Positions 52,402-60,280 of a DNA stretch of 60,280 bases are shown in pieces. How positions within the stretch are numbered: the stretch's first letter is position 1; each line of letters opens with the position of its first letter. The position numbers and the translations under genes are program-made. Where the stretch lies: NCBI GenBank assembly GCA_015231915.1, contig JADGAR010000015.1, forward strand, positions 12,622 through 72,901, written 5' to 3'. The DNA comes from Magnetococcales bacterium. Its GTDB lineage: Bacteria; Pseudomonadota; Magnetococcia; Magnetococcales; Magnetaquicoccaceae. The notes beneath the pieces are model-generated. The model was given only the letters and a program-made list of their open reading frames with translations. It ran no database searches and was not told the origin of the DNA.

Positions 52402-53784
52402 TCATCCGATATTGACGTTTTCTTCCGCATAGGTATAGCGGATCGTTTTTTTGTGGCCGATCAGGGCCGTGGCCGCCAGGAGTGGTCCGACGCGGCCGAT
52501 GAACATCAGGGTGATGATGACCAGTTTGCCCTCCTGGGAGAGGGCAGGGGTGATGCCGGTGGACAACCCCACCGTGCCGAGCGCCGATACGGTTTCGAAC
52601 AGGTGGGCCAGAAACAGATTGCCCGGTAGGGTGTTGAAGGGTTTTGCGCCGGATTCGGTGATTTGCAACAGCAATACGCCGAGCGTGATGGAGAGGACGT
52701 AGCCGGTGACCACCAGCATGGCCTTGTCCACGGTTTCCTCGGGCAGGCTGCGTTCCAGGCACTCCACGCGGGGACGGTTGAGCGCCTTGGAGCGCAACAG
52801 TGCCAGGCAGAGGGCGAGGGTCGTGGTCTTCATGCCCCCGGCTGTGGAGCCTGGAGAACCGCCGATGGCCATCAGCAGGATCAATACGAAAAGTGTCGGG
52901 GAGGTCAGCAGTCCCGTGTCCACGGTGTTGAATCCGGCGGTGCGGCTGGTCACGGAGAGAAACAGGCTTTCCAGGAGGAAAGAGGCCGGTTCCTTGAGCA
53001 TGGCCTCGCCATGCCATTCCAGCAGGGCGATCGATGCCGTACCCACGAAAATCAGCCAGAATGTCACCCACAGTACCAGGCGTGAATGCAGCGACAGCAA
53101 CTCTTTTTGTCCATGCCAGGCTCGCCCTGCCCAGCGCAGCAGATCCGCGACAACCAGGAAGCCGATTCCGCCCAGGACGATCAGACCCATGATCGTGCCA
53201 TTCACCAATTCGTCCCCGCGATAGCGCATCAGGCTGTCGGAAAAGAGGCCGAAGCCGGCGTTGCAGAAGGCGGAGATGGCGTGGAACACGGCCAGCCAGA
53301 CCGCCTCGGTCGTGGGGTGGGTGGAGGAGAATCGCCAGAAGAGCAGCAGTGCGCCCACGGTTTCCGTCACGAAGGTGAAGAGCAGGATGGCAGCCAGCAA
53401 CTGTCCCGGGGTGACCGCGTCCACCGAACCGTGCGAGAGTTCCAGCAGATGTCGGTGCCGAGGGTTCAAGGAGGCGCCCCGGCGTTGAAACCAACCGATG
53501 AACAGGGTCGAGAGGGTGAGAAATCCGAGTCCGCCGATCTGGATCAAGGCGAGGATGACCGTCTGTCCGAATCCGGAAAAGGTGCTGCCCGTATCCCGAA
53601 CCCCCAGGCCGGTGACGCAGACCGCCGAGGTCGAGGTGAACAGGGCATCCACCCAGGAGACCGGTGCTTCTTGCGGGACGCGGCTGATGGGCAGCCACAG
53701 CAGGATGGCTCCGACCAGGATGGTTGCAAGAAAAGAGAGCGCCAGCAGTCGGGAGAGAGACAACTCATTGACGGGTTTCGACAT
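52402..53784 (-). CDS. TrkH/KtrB-type potassium transporter subunit
   Basis: 460 residues, about ten membrane helices arranged as four M1-P-M2 repeats. The four selectivity-filter loops are visible: AVCVTGLG, FCNAGFG, SPGSTAGG and ALGTVGLS. It forms the K+ (or Na+/K+) pathway with the RCK subunit encoded next. Start ATG 53784 overlaps the preceding small gene by 20 bases. Confidence 0.92.
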   Translation of the reverse strand: MSKPVNELSLSRLLALSFLATILVGAILLWLPISRVPQEAPVSWVDALFTSTSAVCVTGLGVRDTGSTFSGFGQTVILALIQIGGLGFLTLSTLFIGWFQRRGASLNPRHRHLLELSHGSVDAVTPGQLLAAILLFTFVTETVGALLLFWRFSSTHPTTEAVWLAVFHAISAFCNAGFGLFSDSLMRYRGDELVNGTIMGLIVLGGIGFLVVADLLRWAGRAWHGQKELLSLHSRLVLWVTFWLIFVGTASIALLEWHGEAMLKEPASFLLESLFLSVTSRTAGFNTVDTGLLTSPTLFVLILLMAIGGSPGSTAGGMKTTTLALCLALLRSKALNRPRVECLERSLPEETVDKAMLVVTGYVLSITLGVLLLQITESGAKPFNTLPGNLFLAHLFETVSALGTVGLSTGITPALSQEGKLVIITLMFIGRVGPLLAATALIGHKKTIRYTYAEENVNIG

Positions 53785-54226
53785 GCGGTGGCCTCCTCGG
53801 GCAGTGCTCAGGGTCGGTCAGACACCATTGGCGCAGGTGATGCGAGGCCAGCACCAGGCGGTCCCCGAGCGCCCTGCACACCGAGGCCGTGGTTTGGCGT
53901 TCGCTGAGGGTATGCAGGCAGGGGCAGGGTTCGTTTTGCAGTTGCAGGCACTCTTCCCCGGCAAGGATGTGGTGCGTTTTTGCAGGCATACGGGGGATCC
54001 AGTGGGGCATTCCTCCATGGGAGCGCATGTTTTGATGCCATGCGACCGTCGGGTGTGGGGTGGCGGTCACGATGACTGGCGCAGGCACGGCAAATTCGGC
54101 GAGCAGATCGAGCATGGCGAGCAGTTCCTCCATGTCGCGCTCCGGGTCCGGGGTGAACAAAACGACGCGCGCGCCGGATCCGGGGAGAGGATCTGCGCCA
54201 TCCCTGGATGGCAGGAGAATTTTCAT
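53765..54226 (-). CDS. Hypothetical protein at head of the K+ transport operon
   Basis: 153 residues, soluble. N-terminal strand MKILLPSRDG and a second VVLFTPDPERDMEELLAMLDLL suggest an alpha/beta fold of the universal-stress-protein size class, but no USP signature is clear. Contains CPCLH and several His residues in the second half. Its 3' end overlaps trkH, so it is co-translated; a regulatory role in K+ transport is only a guess. Confidence 0.6.
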   Translation of the reverse strand: MKILLPSRDGADPLPGSGARVVLFTPDPERDMEELLAMLDLLAEFAVPAPVIVTATPHPTVAWHQNMRSHGGMPHWIPRMPAKTHHILAGEECLQLQNEPCPCLHTLSERQTTASVCRALGDRLVLASHHLRQWCLTDPEHCPRRPPHVETRQ

Positions 54227-54458
54227 GACGTTTCCTTTCTGGGCAAAGAGATCGCTGGTGGCAATGTCTGGTAAGCTGGAAGTGTATTCGATTCGCTGTC
54301 AGACCGGCATCAAATGTGGGGTAAGGGATGTCATGAATTCATCAGTTCCACGGGCATGGCGGGCTTATCGGAAAAAAAAAGAGTGCATTATGTGATCCGA
54401 TCCGTTAGAATGGGGCTTAATCGCATAAAGTAGTGAACACCGTGCGGAGGGGCGGTGC

Positions 54459-54863
54459 ATGACGAACATGACAGGCACGCGCCGCTTGCCGGCGGATGGG
54501 AGCGCGGGTTTCACCCTGATCGAGTTGATCATGGTGATCGTGATCCTCGGCGTGCTGGCGGCGGTGGCGGCGGCCAGTTTCGTGGATCTGACCGAAGAGG
54601 CCGGGAGGACGGCGGCCAACGGGGTGTTCGCCGCTGCGCAGGCCGCCACCGGGACCAATTTCGTCGCCGCCCGCGCCAACAAGCCGGGGATCGTCCGGAT
54701 CAGCGACGGCGCAACCCTGCTGGGCGCATTGGATGGCAAACCGAATGGCTGGAGCGTTGCGGGCGCGGCCATCAGCAAGACGGAGGGAGCCTCGACCTAT
54801 ACGATTACCGTAATCGAGGCGGAGAGCGAGACCGTCAAGGCGGTTCTCAATAAAAGTTGGTGA
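54459..54863 (+). CDS. Type IV pseudopilin, MSHA-like (copy 1)
   Basis: 134 residues. A class III signal peptide is cut before Phe in AGFTLIELIMVIVILGVLAA, with the conserved Glu at +5. A beta-rich globular domain follows (GATLLGALDGKPNGWSVAG) and it ends LNKSW. GGAGG lies upstream. Similar along its length to the next gene. Both resemble the major pilin of MSHA-type systems; the pilus motor and secretin are not in the window. Confidence 0.88.
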   Translation: MTNMTGTRRLPADGSAGFTLIELIMVIVILGVLAAVAAASFVDLTEEAGRTAANGVFAAAQAATGTNFVAARANKPGIVRISDGATLLGALDGKPNGWSVAGAAISKTEGASTYTITVIEAESETVKAVLNKSW

Positions 54864-54982
54864 TTTTTCCGGTCGTCTTCCGGATGCCGGATGCCCGCTG
54901 CGGCGGGTGGCGGAAGAAGGCGGCCTTTCACGCTTCGGGCTGCGGCTCGGGGTCAACGGCACACACAAGGGAGCAACACAAA

Positions 54983-55390
54983 ATGAACAGCACCATCCAG
55001 ACGGGCCGCCGGACCCTCTCCCGGCAAGCGGGTTTCACCCTGATCGAGTTGATCATGGTGATCGTTATCCTCGGCATTCTGGCCGCCGTGGCCGTGCCGA
55101 AATTCACCGACCTGAGCACCGAGGCCGAAAAGTCGGCGGCGGACGGGGTGTATGCCGCAGCCCAGTCGGCGACGGCCATCAACTACGCCTCCATGCGGGC
55201 CGGCAAGGCGGGTCTTTCCATGATCACCGATGGCACCACCCTGCTGGGGGCCATGGACGGAACCCCGACGGGCTGGGCGGCGGCGGGCGCGACCATCAAG
55301 CATACCTCCAACGGCGGCAACACCTATACCATCACCGTCTCTTCGGCGGAGACGGCGGCAGCCAAGGCCGCGCTCACCAAGAGCTGGTAA
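54983..55390 (+). CDS. Type IV pseudopilin, MSHA-like (copy 2)
   Basis: 135 residues from ATG 54983. Prepilin site AGFTLIELIMVIVILGILAA, then AAVAVPKFTDLSTEAEKSAADGVYAAA, TTLLGAMDGTPTGWAAAG, ending LTKSW. Roughly half of its residues match copy 1, with identical framework, indicating tandem duplication. The 119-base gap between copies holds no further gene. Confidence 0.9.
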   Translation: MNSTIQTGRRTLSRQAGFTLIELIMVIVILGILAAVAVPKFTDLSTEAEKSAADGVYAAAQSATAINYASMRAGKAGLSMITDGTTLLGAMDGTPTGWAAAGATIKHTSNGGNTYTITVSSAETAAAKAALTKSW

Positions 55391-55430
55391 TCCGGCCATG
55401 GCCGGCCGGCGGCAGCTCGGCGGGCACGGG

Positions 55431-55844
55431 ATGAGATCCCGATCCGGGATGACCCTGATCGAACTCGTCGTGGTGATGGTTGTCGTCGGCATCCTGGCGG
55501 TCTATGCAGGCGCCAAGTGGCAGGGGGATTTGACCCTCTACACCAAGGCGGATCAGTTGCTCAACGACATCCGGCGCGCTCAGGCCCTCGCCATGAGCAA
55601 GGAAGCGGGATACACCATCCAGACCGTGGCGGTCGATTCCTATCGGATCGTCGATGCCACGGGCACGGTGGTGGATCCGCAGCCTACCGTGCTCACCGAT
55701 GTGACCATCACCCCGTTCGCCATCACCTTCAACACCCGTGGCGATCCGGGTGGGGCCAGCGTGGACATCACGCTGACCATGGCCGGCCAGAGCGTGATCG
55801 ACCGCGTGGTGGGCAATACGGGCGCCGCCCTGCGGTTGCCGTAA
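55431..55844 (+). CDS. Pseudopilin, GspH/MshC-like
   Basis: 137 residues. Short leader MRSRSG before MTLIELVVVMVVVGILA, a prepilin site in which Met replaces the usual Phe at +1. The fold pattern (LLNDIRRAQALAMSKEAGYTI, FNTRGDPGG) matches GspH/FimT-type minor pilins. ATG 55398 is in frame and would give a longer leader; the shorter start fits typical leader length. Confidence 0.8.
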   Translation: MRSRSGMTLIELVVVMVVVGILAVYAGAKWQGDLTLYTKADQLLNDIRRAQALAMSKEAGYTIQTVAVDSYRIVDATGTVVDPQPTVLTDVTITPFAITFNTRGDPGGASVDITLTMAGQSVIDRVVGNTGAALRLP

Positions 55845-55868
55845 AATCGGGCAAGGGGAGTCGGAAAG

Positions 55869-56312
55869 ATGAACGCAAGATCCTGCATCGCCGGTTTTTC
55901 CCTGATAGAGGTGATCTTCTTCATCGTGATCGCCGGCATCTCCCTGAGCGCGATCACCCCGTTGTACATGAATGTCTTGTCCAATCTTCATATCGTCAGT
56001 GACGGCCTGCAGGCGGAATTCCTGGCCCAGGAGAGCCTGGAGTCCGTGGCGGCCACCTATGGCAAGGGAAATGACCCGATGGCGTTTGATCGGATCACGG
56101 AAGCCAATTTTCCCACACAGAACGGGATCAATATTGGTGGCACCATCACCTTTGATCGGGTGATCGCCATCGAAGGGAGGATCCCCGGCAAAACCCCGGA
56201 CCCCTGTACTGGGCAAAAGTATAGTGGTGAACTGGGAAAATGTGTCAAAGTAACAGTAAAGGCTGGCACTACAGGGGAAGTGTTGTTCACATCTCTTCCT
56301 GCATTTTATTGA
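55869..56312 (+). CDS. Minor pseudopilin, MshD-like
   Basis: 147 residues. Prepilin site AGFSLIEVIFFIVIAGISLSA. It resembles MshD/PilV-type minor pilins (AEFLAQESLESVAATYG). Two cysteines (TPDPCTGQKYSGELGKC) probably form a disulfide near the C terminus. Fourth of six pilin-type genes in one direction. Confidence 0.8.
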   Translation: MNARSCIAGFSLIEVIFFIVIAGISLSAITPLYMNVLSNLHIVSDGLQAEFLAQESLESVAATYGKGNDPMAFDRITEANFPTQNGINIGGTITFDRVIAIEGRIPGKTPDPCTGQKYSGELGKCVKVTVKAGTTGEVLFTSLPAFY

Positions 56313-56327
56313 AGAGGAGTTGCGAGC

Positions 56328-56864
56328 ATGGACAGTCACCGGGATGAGGAGCGGAAGCGTCTGGCAGGGTTCACCCTGGTCGAGATGGTCATGACGCTTG
56401 TCATTATCAGCATCGTTGCCAGCGTGGGAGCCACCAGCATGATTGGTGGCTTCAATGCCTATCTCACCGCCCGTGACATGGAACCCATGGCCAGCAATGC
56501 CAGGCTCGCCTTGCAGCGCATGAGCCTGGAACTCAGAAATGCGGTCAGTTGTACCGGAATCTCCCAGCCCGGAGGGGTGGGTTCGATTCAATTCATCAAC
56601 GACCAGGGACGTCTCATTCTGGTCAATCAGGGTGCCAGCAGGACCAACGCCATTTACATGAAATTCGATGCCGATCCAACGGAATGGCTGTTGGCCCCCA
56701 ACGTGGAGGCGAACAGCTTGCAGTTTCAGATCACCCCATGCACCGATCCGATCAGGCCGGGGTTGGTTTCCTTGTCCTTCACCATGGCGACTACGACCAC
56801 GAAGGGAGATGTGCTTCGGTTACCAGTCAGAACTTCTGTCTATGTAAGGAGTACATCAACATGA
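56328..56864 (+). CDS. Minor pseudopilin, MshO/GspJ-like
   Basis: 178 residues. Prepilin site AGFTLVEMVMTLVIISIVAS; then ARLALQRMSLELRNAVSC as in GspJ/PilW/MshO minor pilins. A second cysteine (ITPCTDP) could pair with the first. GAAGAGGAG upstream is the ribosome site. Its stop overlaps the next start (ATGA). Confidence 0.82.
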   Translation: MDSHRDEERKRLAGFTLVEMVMTLVIISIVASVGATSMIGGFNAYLTARDMEPMASNARLALQRMSLELRNAVSCTGISQPGGVGSIQFINDQGRLILVNQGASRTNAIYMKFDADPTEWLLAPNVEANSLQFQITPCTDPIRPGLVSLSFTMATTTTKGDVLRLPVRTSVYVRSTST

Positions 56865-58156
56865 CTAATAATAAACAACAAGGGGCCTTGGTGATCATCG
56901 CCATGGCCATGCTGGCCGGCGTGGCCGCCATGGGCGCCTCACTGGCGAAAATGCAGGTGAGTGGTTTGGACGCAGCCGCCGAGTTCACCAGCGGCAACAA
57001 GTCGTTCAATCTGGCCGAGACCGCCTTCCGGGTCGGCTTCAAGCAGTTCAAGGACGGGGAGTGCGACCCGAGCGCCATCACCGGGGCCGCTCCGGAAGGA
57101 GCGGACGGCTCCACCGTGATCTCCCAGAGCCTGGGGGATGCGGGGAGTTTCAAATTGGTCTTCTGTCCCATGGATGGAACCTGTTATCCGCAGTCGTTGA
57201 TCCCCAGCGACGCTGCCATCAACCAGGGCGACGACGACAAGGACGACGAGAAAGGGAAAAGCCACGAGCATTGGCGGCAGGAATACGGCAAGGACGGCAA
57301 GTGGCTGGAATGGATTGCCTTGGAAAAAAACTATCGGAAACATCACTACGATCACAGCGACAAACGGGAGCATTGGCGGTCGGTGCGGAATCATCTCAAG
57401 CACTGCCATGGCCCCAACCACAAAAATCACAACAATAACGATCCGAAATGCAAGATCGGCGATACCTATGGGGTAGAGGATCCCACCAGTTACTGGATGG
57501 TGACGGCGGTGGATACCACCACGAGCAACAATCAGCGCAACCTGGTGCAGATGGTCAAATGCACGCCGGGCGAGCAGTACGGCGGCAATCTTTTCACCGG
57601 CGGAAACTACAAGTATTGGGAACCCCTGTCCAGAATCGACCGGTATAGCGGGACCGTTGTGTTCGGTTGGAACGAAAAGGTGAAAACCGAAAACGACGAC
57701 ATGACCCTGCCGAACGACAAGGATCAGGATGTCTGGTACCGCGGCACCTTCAAGCTGCCGGTCCAGTCCGATTCCAAGGTCCGTTTCTGGTTCGAGGTCA
57801 AGAATGACGGCTACAAGAAGTATGGCAAGGGTACCTACACCTTGCAGTGCGGGGATGTCCTGGACTTGGCGGATGGCATCGACCTGAACCAGGCCAATAC
57901 GACGGTCAAGTGCCTCAAGTCCGACGGCACGACCCTCCTCACCAAGTGCGATGGCTCCGTGGATGCCGACTGCAAGATCAGCGCCGGCAGGCTCCATTTC
58001 AATCTCGGCAAGCTCAACACGGACAAGGTGAGAAAGATCGAAATCACCGGCAACCGCACCGAGTTGTACAACGCCTTCCTCGGTGGCAAGAACGATGGCA
58101 TCCCTGGCCAGGACCCGGCGGTCCTGGTGGTGGGACAATGGGGTGAAAAGCTTTGA
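56861..58156 (+). CDS. PilX/MshP-like pilin-associated protein with a long His/Asp/Lys-rich insert
   Basis: 431 residues. The N terminus (QQGALVIIAMAMLAGVAAMG) is the hydrophobic helix of PilX/MshP-type proteins without a classical prepilin Glu. Residues ~125-200 are very hydrophilic and rich in His, Asp, Lys and Asn (DDDKDDEKGKSHEHWRQEYG, HYDHSDKREHWR, HKNHNNN), a possible metal-binding or flexible segment. The C-terminal 180 residues are beta-rich with paired cysteines (LQCGDVLDL, VKCLKSDG, TKCDGSVDADCK). Likely a tip or adhesive subunit (inference). It ends the operon before a strong terminator. Confidence 0.75.
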   Translation: MTNNKQQGALVIIAMAMLAGVAAMGASLAKMQVSGLDAAAEFTSGNKSFNLAETAFRVGFKQFKDGECDPSAITGAAPEGADGSTVISQSLGDAGSFKLVFCPMDGTCYPQSLIPSDAAINQGDDDKDDEKGKSHEHWRQEYGKDGKWLEWIALEKNYRKHHYDHSDKREHWRSVRNHLKHCHGPNHKNHNNNDPKCKIGDTYGVEDPTSYWMVTAVDTTTSNNQRNLVQMVKCTPGEQYGGNLFTGGNYKYWEPLSRIDRYSGTVVFGWNEKVKTENDDMTLPNDKDQDVWYRGTFKLPVQSDSKVRFWFEVKNDGYKKYGKGTYTLQCGDVLDLADGIDLNQANTTVKCLKSDGTTLLTKCDGSVDADCKISAGRLHFNLGKLNTDKVRKIEITGNRTELYNAFLGGKNDGIPGQDPAVLVVGQWGEKL

Positions 58157-58169
58157 GATTGGGTCGTAT

Positions 58170-58211
58170 CGACCTCCCCGAGAGGCGCGCGTCTCTCGGG
58201 GAGGTCGTTTT
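58170..58211 (+). terminator. Rho-independent terminator of the pilin operon
   Basis: Perfect 15-bp stem (CGACCTCCCCGAGAG and complement), eight-base loop, then TTTT. Fourteen bases after the stop of the last pilin gene. Confidence 0.92.
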
Positions 58212-58226
58212 CATCTGCGGAGTGCC

Positions 58227-58541
58227 ATGCGCAAGTGTTGGGATGTCATGGGGTGTGATCGTCAGAGGCGTCCTGGCATGGATGGGGAGAAGACGTGCGT
58301 GGTGTCCCGCCTGGACGAGGCGATTTGCTGGCTGGTGGCGGGTCCCCAGGCCCCGCCGGAAATGCAGTGCCTCTACGTGCAACGGGGACGGGATTGCATG
58401 GCCTGTCGTTATTTTCATGCCTTCCATGAAGACCTGGGGGGATTCATGACCCCAGGAGAGGTGGAGCGCGTCCGGCAATCCTGGTGTGACTTTCCCGGGT
58501 TGTGCGATGCCGGTCAAGGGGATCCGGGAGGTGAGGCATGA
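58227..58541 (+). CDS. Small cysteine-rich (two-CW-like) protein
   Basis: 104 residues with nine cysteines: CWDVMGC at the N terminus resembles the CWExMxC pattern of two-CW domains, then TCVV, ICWLV, QCLY, CMAC and WCDFPGLC. Probably binds zinc or an Fe-S/redox cofactor. Its stop overlaps the start of the cNMP-REC gene, so the two act together; it may be the redox sensor of that regulator (inference). Confidence 0.7.
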   Translation: MRKCWDVMGCDRQRRPGMDGEKTCVVSRLDEAICWLVAGPQAPPEMQCLYVQRGRDCMACRYFHAFHEDLGGFMTPGEVERVRQSWCDFPGLCDAGQGDPGGEA

Positions 58542-59494
58542 AGCAGGGTGCGGAAAAACAGGAATCGCAAGCCGAACGCGGCTTGGGCAGGCGTTACCGC
58601 AAGGGAGAGACCATCTTCCGCCAGGGAGAGGCTTCCCATCAATTCCACATTGTGCAGCAGGGGCGGGTGCTGATGACGCGGGAGACCCCCGCCGGCAAGA
58701 CCATTCGCATGGAGATCGGCCCGGGCGAGATCTTCGGCATCGCCTCGGTCTTCACCGCCAACCGGGTCCGCTTCGCCACCGCCACGGCCATGGAGGATTG
58801 CCGGATCCTCGGCATCGACGAGACGCTTTTCATCTCCCGGCTGCATCAGGATCCCTCCATCGCCTTTCGGATCATCCGGCATCTTTCCCAGCGTCTTTTC
58901 GAAGTCGGGCAGGGCAACCACGGGTGCGCAAAGGGCAGCAAGAAGGCAGCGCCACGCAAGTTGTTGAACGTCCACGATTTCAGCGTCGGCTATCACTTTC
59001 TGATCGTGGAGGACGATCCGGATCTTTTGGTATTGATACGGGAGTGGCTGGATTGCGCGGAGGGCAAGGCGCCCGGTCCCACCCCCTTGTGCCGGCTGAC
59101 CCACGCCGCCACCTTCCAGGAAGCCTCCACCCGTCTGGCCGGGGACAAGTACGATCTGATCCTGCTGGACCTGAATCTCGCGGACAGCAAAGGCTACCAG
59201 GAGACCTTCCTCCGCATCCGGGATCTGGCTATCGACACCCCGATCATCGTCTTCACGGCCATGGACGACGACCGGCAGGCGCTTCAGGCCGTGGAGGAGG
59301 GTGCCCAGGACTATCTGGTCAAGGGGCAGGTGGATCAACGGCACTTCATGCGCGCCATCCGGCATGCCTTGGCCCGCCATGGGATGCATCGGGCGTCCAC
59401 GGAGGAGACGGAAGAGTCCTCTGTCGATGATGGCGACCGGAAATTCACGGTCATGCTGCGCAACTGGCTGAACCGCTGCATCAAGCACGATTGA
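58538..59494 (+). CDS. Cyclic-nucleotide-binding domain fused to a receiver
   Basis: 318 residues. Residues ~15-130 are a Crp-type cNMP-binding domain (YRKGETIFRQGEASHQFHIV, GEIFGIASVF). Residues ~150-285 are a receiver (HFLIVEDDPDLLVLI, LILLDLNLADSKG, YLVKGQV). No DNA-binding helix-turn-helix is present, so it is not a Crp transcription factor; it joins ligand sensing to phosphorelay input. ATGA overlap with the Cys-rich gene. Confidence 0.88.
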   Translation: MKQGAEKQESQAERGLGRRYRKGETIFRQGEASHQFHIVQQGRVLMTRETPAGKTIRMEIGPGEIFGIASVFTANRVRFATATAMEDCRILGIDETLFISRLHQDPSIAFRIIRHLSQRLFEVGQGNHGCAKGSKKAAPRKLLNVHDFSVGYHFLIVEDDPDLLVLIREWLDCAEGKAPGPTPLCRLTHAATFQEASTRLAGDKYDLILLDLNLADSKGYQETFLRIRDLAIDTPIIVFTAMDDDRQALQAVEEGAQDYLVKGQVDQRHFMRAIRHALARHGMHRASTEETEESSVDDGDRKFTVMLRNWLNRCIKHD

Positions 59495-59523
59495 CGCACG
59501 TTTTTTTCAGGTCGCCGACCCCA

Positions 59524-59551
59524 TCCCGGCGGGGGAAAACCCCCGCCGGGA
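59524..59551. terminator. Hairpin between convergent genes
   Basis: TCCCGGCGGGGG, loop AAAA, CCCCCGCCGGGA: a 12-bp perfect stem between the cNMP-REC and hsp20 genes. No strong T tract. It probably stops transcription from both sides. Confidence 0.75.
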
Positions 59552-59566
59552 GAGGGGCCGTGCCGA

Positions 59567-60004
59567 TCAGTGGACCTGCACCTGGATGGCGCGGGGTTTG
59601 GCCTCTTCGCGTTTGGGCAGGGTCACTTCCAGGACGCCGTTCTTGTAGTTGGCCTGGATGTTGCCGGTATCCGTGGTGTTGGGCAGTTGGAAGGTGCGGC
59701 TGAACCGCCCGTATGCCCGTTCCACACGGTGATAGTTCTCCTTGTGCTCCTCGTCATCGAAGCGGCGTTCCCCGGAGATGGTCAGGCGACCATTGTCCAC
59801 GTTGACCTGAATATCCTTCTGCTCGATTCCGGGGAGGTCGGCCTTGATGAGGATCTGGCTGGCATCCTCGCGGATATCGACCCGCATGGGCCATTGGGTC
59901 AATTGACCGGCATTGTCGTCGATGTCCCGCTCGAAAAGACGGTTGATTTCGTTTTGCAGGGCACGAAAATTCCTGAAAGGATCGTATGCGACGAGAGTGG
60001 ACAT
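59567..60004 (-). CDS. Small heat-shock protein Hsp20 (alpha-crystallin family)
   Basis: 145 residues from ATG 60004 (GGAG seven bases upstream). It starts YDPFRNFRALQNEINRLF, then an alpha-crystallin domain (~40-135) with VDIREDASQILIKADLPGI, LTISGERR, and the end KNGVLEVTLPKREEAKPRAI. It acts as an ATP-independent holdase chaperone under heat or other stress. Confidence 0.95.
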   Translation of the reverse strand: MSTLVAYDPFRNFRALQNEINRLFERDIDDNAGQLTQWPMRVDIREDASQILIKADLPGIEQKDIQVNVDNGRLTISGERRFDDEEHKENYHRVERAYGRFSRTFQLPNTTDTGNIQANYKNGVLEVTLPKREEAKPRAIQVQVH

Positions 60005-60034
60005 TTTTTTGCTCCATGATTGGCTAGAGTGGTT

Positions 60035-60061
60035 GATATTGCGGCATGTGGTCACTTCAAG
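60035..60061 (-). promoter_or_regulatory. Possible sigma32 promoter of hsp20
   Basis: On the minus strand CTTGAAG is followed after 13 bases by CAATATC, roughly the heat-shock pattern CTTGAAA-N11-16-CCCATNT, 30 bases before the hsp20 start. The -35 fits well, the -10 only in part. Confidence 0.35.
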
Positions 60062-60136
60062 CAATCAGGTAGGTATTCGTTGCACTCCATGCAAGAGGAA
60101 GGGTGCATTTTTTTTTGGCAGTTGCAAAAAATGCGG

Positions 60137-60165
60137 TTGACAGTATATTCTGTTTCGTGTATATA
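60137..60165 (+). promoter_or_regulatory. Sigma70 promoter of the ArsR-like gene
   Basis: TTGACA, 17 bases, TATATA: close to consensus. It is followed by AT-rich sequence in which ATAT elements flank CAATCAACAG, a possible autoregulatory operator. It is divergent from hsp20. Confidence 0.65.
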
Positions 60166-60189
60166 TCAATCAACAGATATGAGGTGCTT

Positions 60190-60280
60190 ATGTTGACTCC
60201 CGAAATCCTGATGAAGTCCCTGGTGGACGAGACCCGGCTGCGCTGCGTGATGCTGTTGATGGTGGAGACAGAATTATGCG
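60190..60280 (+). CDS. ArsR/SmtB-family regulator, 3'-truncated
   Basis: Only the first 30 codons are in the window. EILMKSLVDETRLRCVMLLM and ETELC match the start of the ArsR winged helix (LKALADETRLRIL, then EGELCVCEL). The ATG at 60190 has a GAGGTG ribosome site four bases upstream. The Cys at the end is in the position of the metal-binding CVC motif of arsenic/metal sensors, but the next residues are outside the window. Confidence 0.75.
   Translation, partial: MLTPEILMKSLVDETRLRCVMLLMVETELC

Noticed and set aside
1-60280. CRISPR array or complete prophage
   Set aside because: No regularly spaced repeats were seen, and the phage-like genes lack integrase, capsid, terminase and lysis genes.

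Overview
The window reads as a GC-rich proteobacterial chromosome with a very large two-component and c-di-GMP signalling repertoire, TPR glycosyltransferases, an MSHA-like pseudopilin operon and a Ktr/Trk potassium system. The gene style resembles the Magnetococcales / deep-branching Alphaproteobacteria, but this is inferred from gene content only. No rRNA, magnetosome or replication-origin genes were seen.

Layout. 1-3303: end of a DUF1640-like gene, then amt-glnA behind a sigma54-like promoter. 3312-9495: a strikingly AT-rich four-gene cassette, with group II intron-like sequence on both sides. 9526-13576: a TPR/GT9-like gene, then minus-strand phage-tail-like genes and a HepT-like gene. 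13876-18253: a Gld-type ABC exporter operon. 18352-21341: small genes, an atypical histidine kinase and CheD. 21351-26291: a lone ABC permease, tRNA-Arg, HicAB, an IS3 scar and an HD-GYP regulator. 26377-34105: a GT41-like TPR protein, a lipoprotein, then a LexA-like / UmuD'-like / Septu-like / UmuC cassette. 34111-49428: a dense signalling block of hybrid kinases, FIST, HD-GYP and CheR. 49470-54226: KdpDE-like regulators with Ktr/Trk K+ uptake. 54459-58156: pseudopilins. 58227-60280: a Cys-rich protein, a cNMP-REC protein, Hsp20 and the start of an ArsR-like regulator.

The best candidate for an undescribed system is the cassette at 3745-9406. It has its own promoter and encodes (A) a beta-repeat protein, (B) a cytoplasmic TPR-GHKL kinase-like protein, (C) a CobU-like P-loop nucleotide kinase whose Walker A motif is reached only by a frameshift in an A10 tract, and (D) a receiver domain fused to a calcineurin-like phosphoesterase. 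All four are tightly packed. B and D look like a kinase/response-regulator pair whose output is a phosphoesterase, and C would bind or transfer nucleotides. The base composition, compact operon and position inside intron remnants fit a horizontally acquired accessory system, possibly anti-phage or stress defence. The function is inference.

A second notable locus is 29268-34105. There a Septu-like ATPase/HNH pair, whose ATPase carries a CFVIMPF-type N-terminal domain, lies between a UmuD'-sized S24 protein and umuC. All are downstream of a LexA-like repressor, suggesting DNA-damage control of a defence module.
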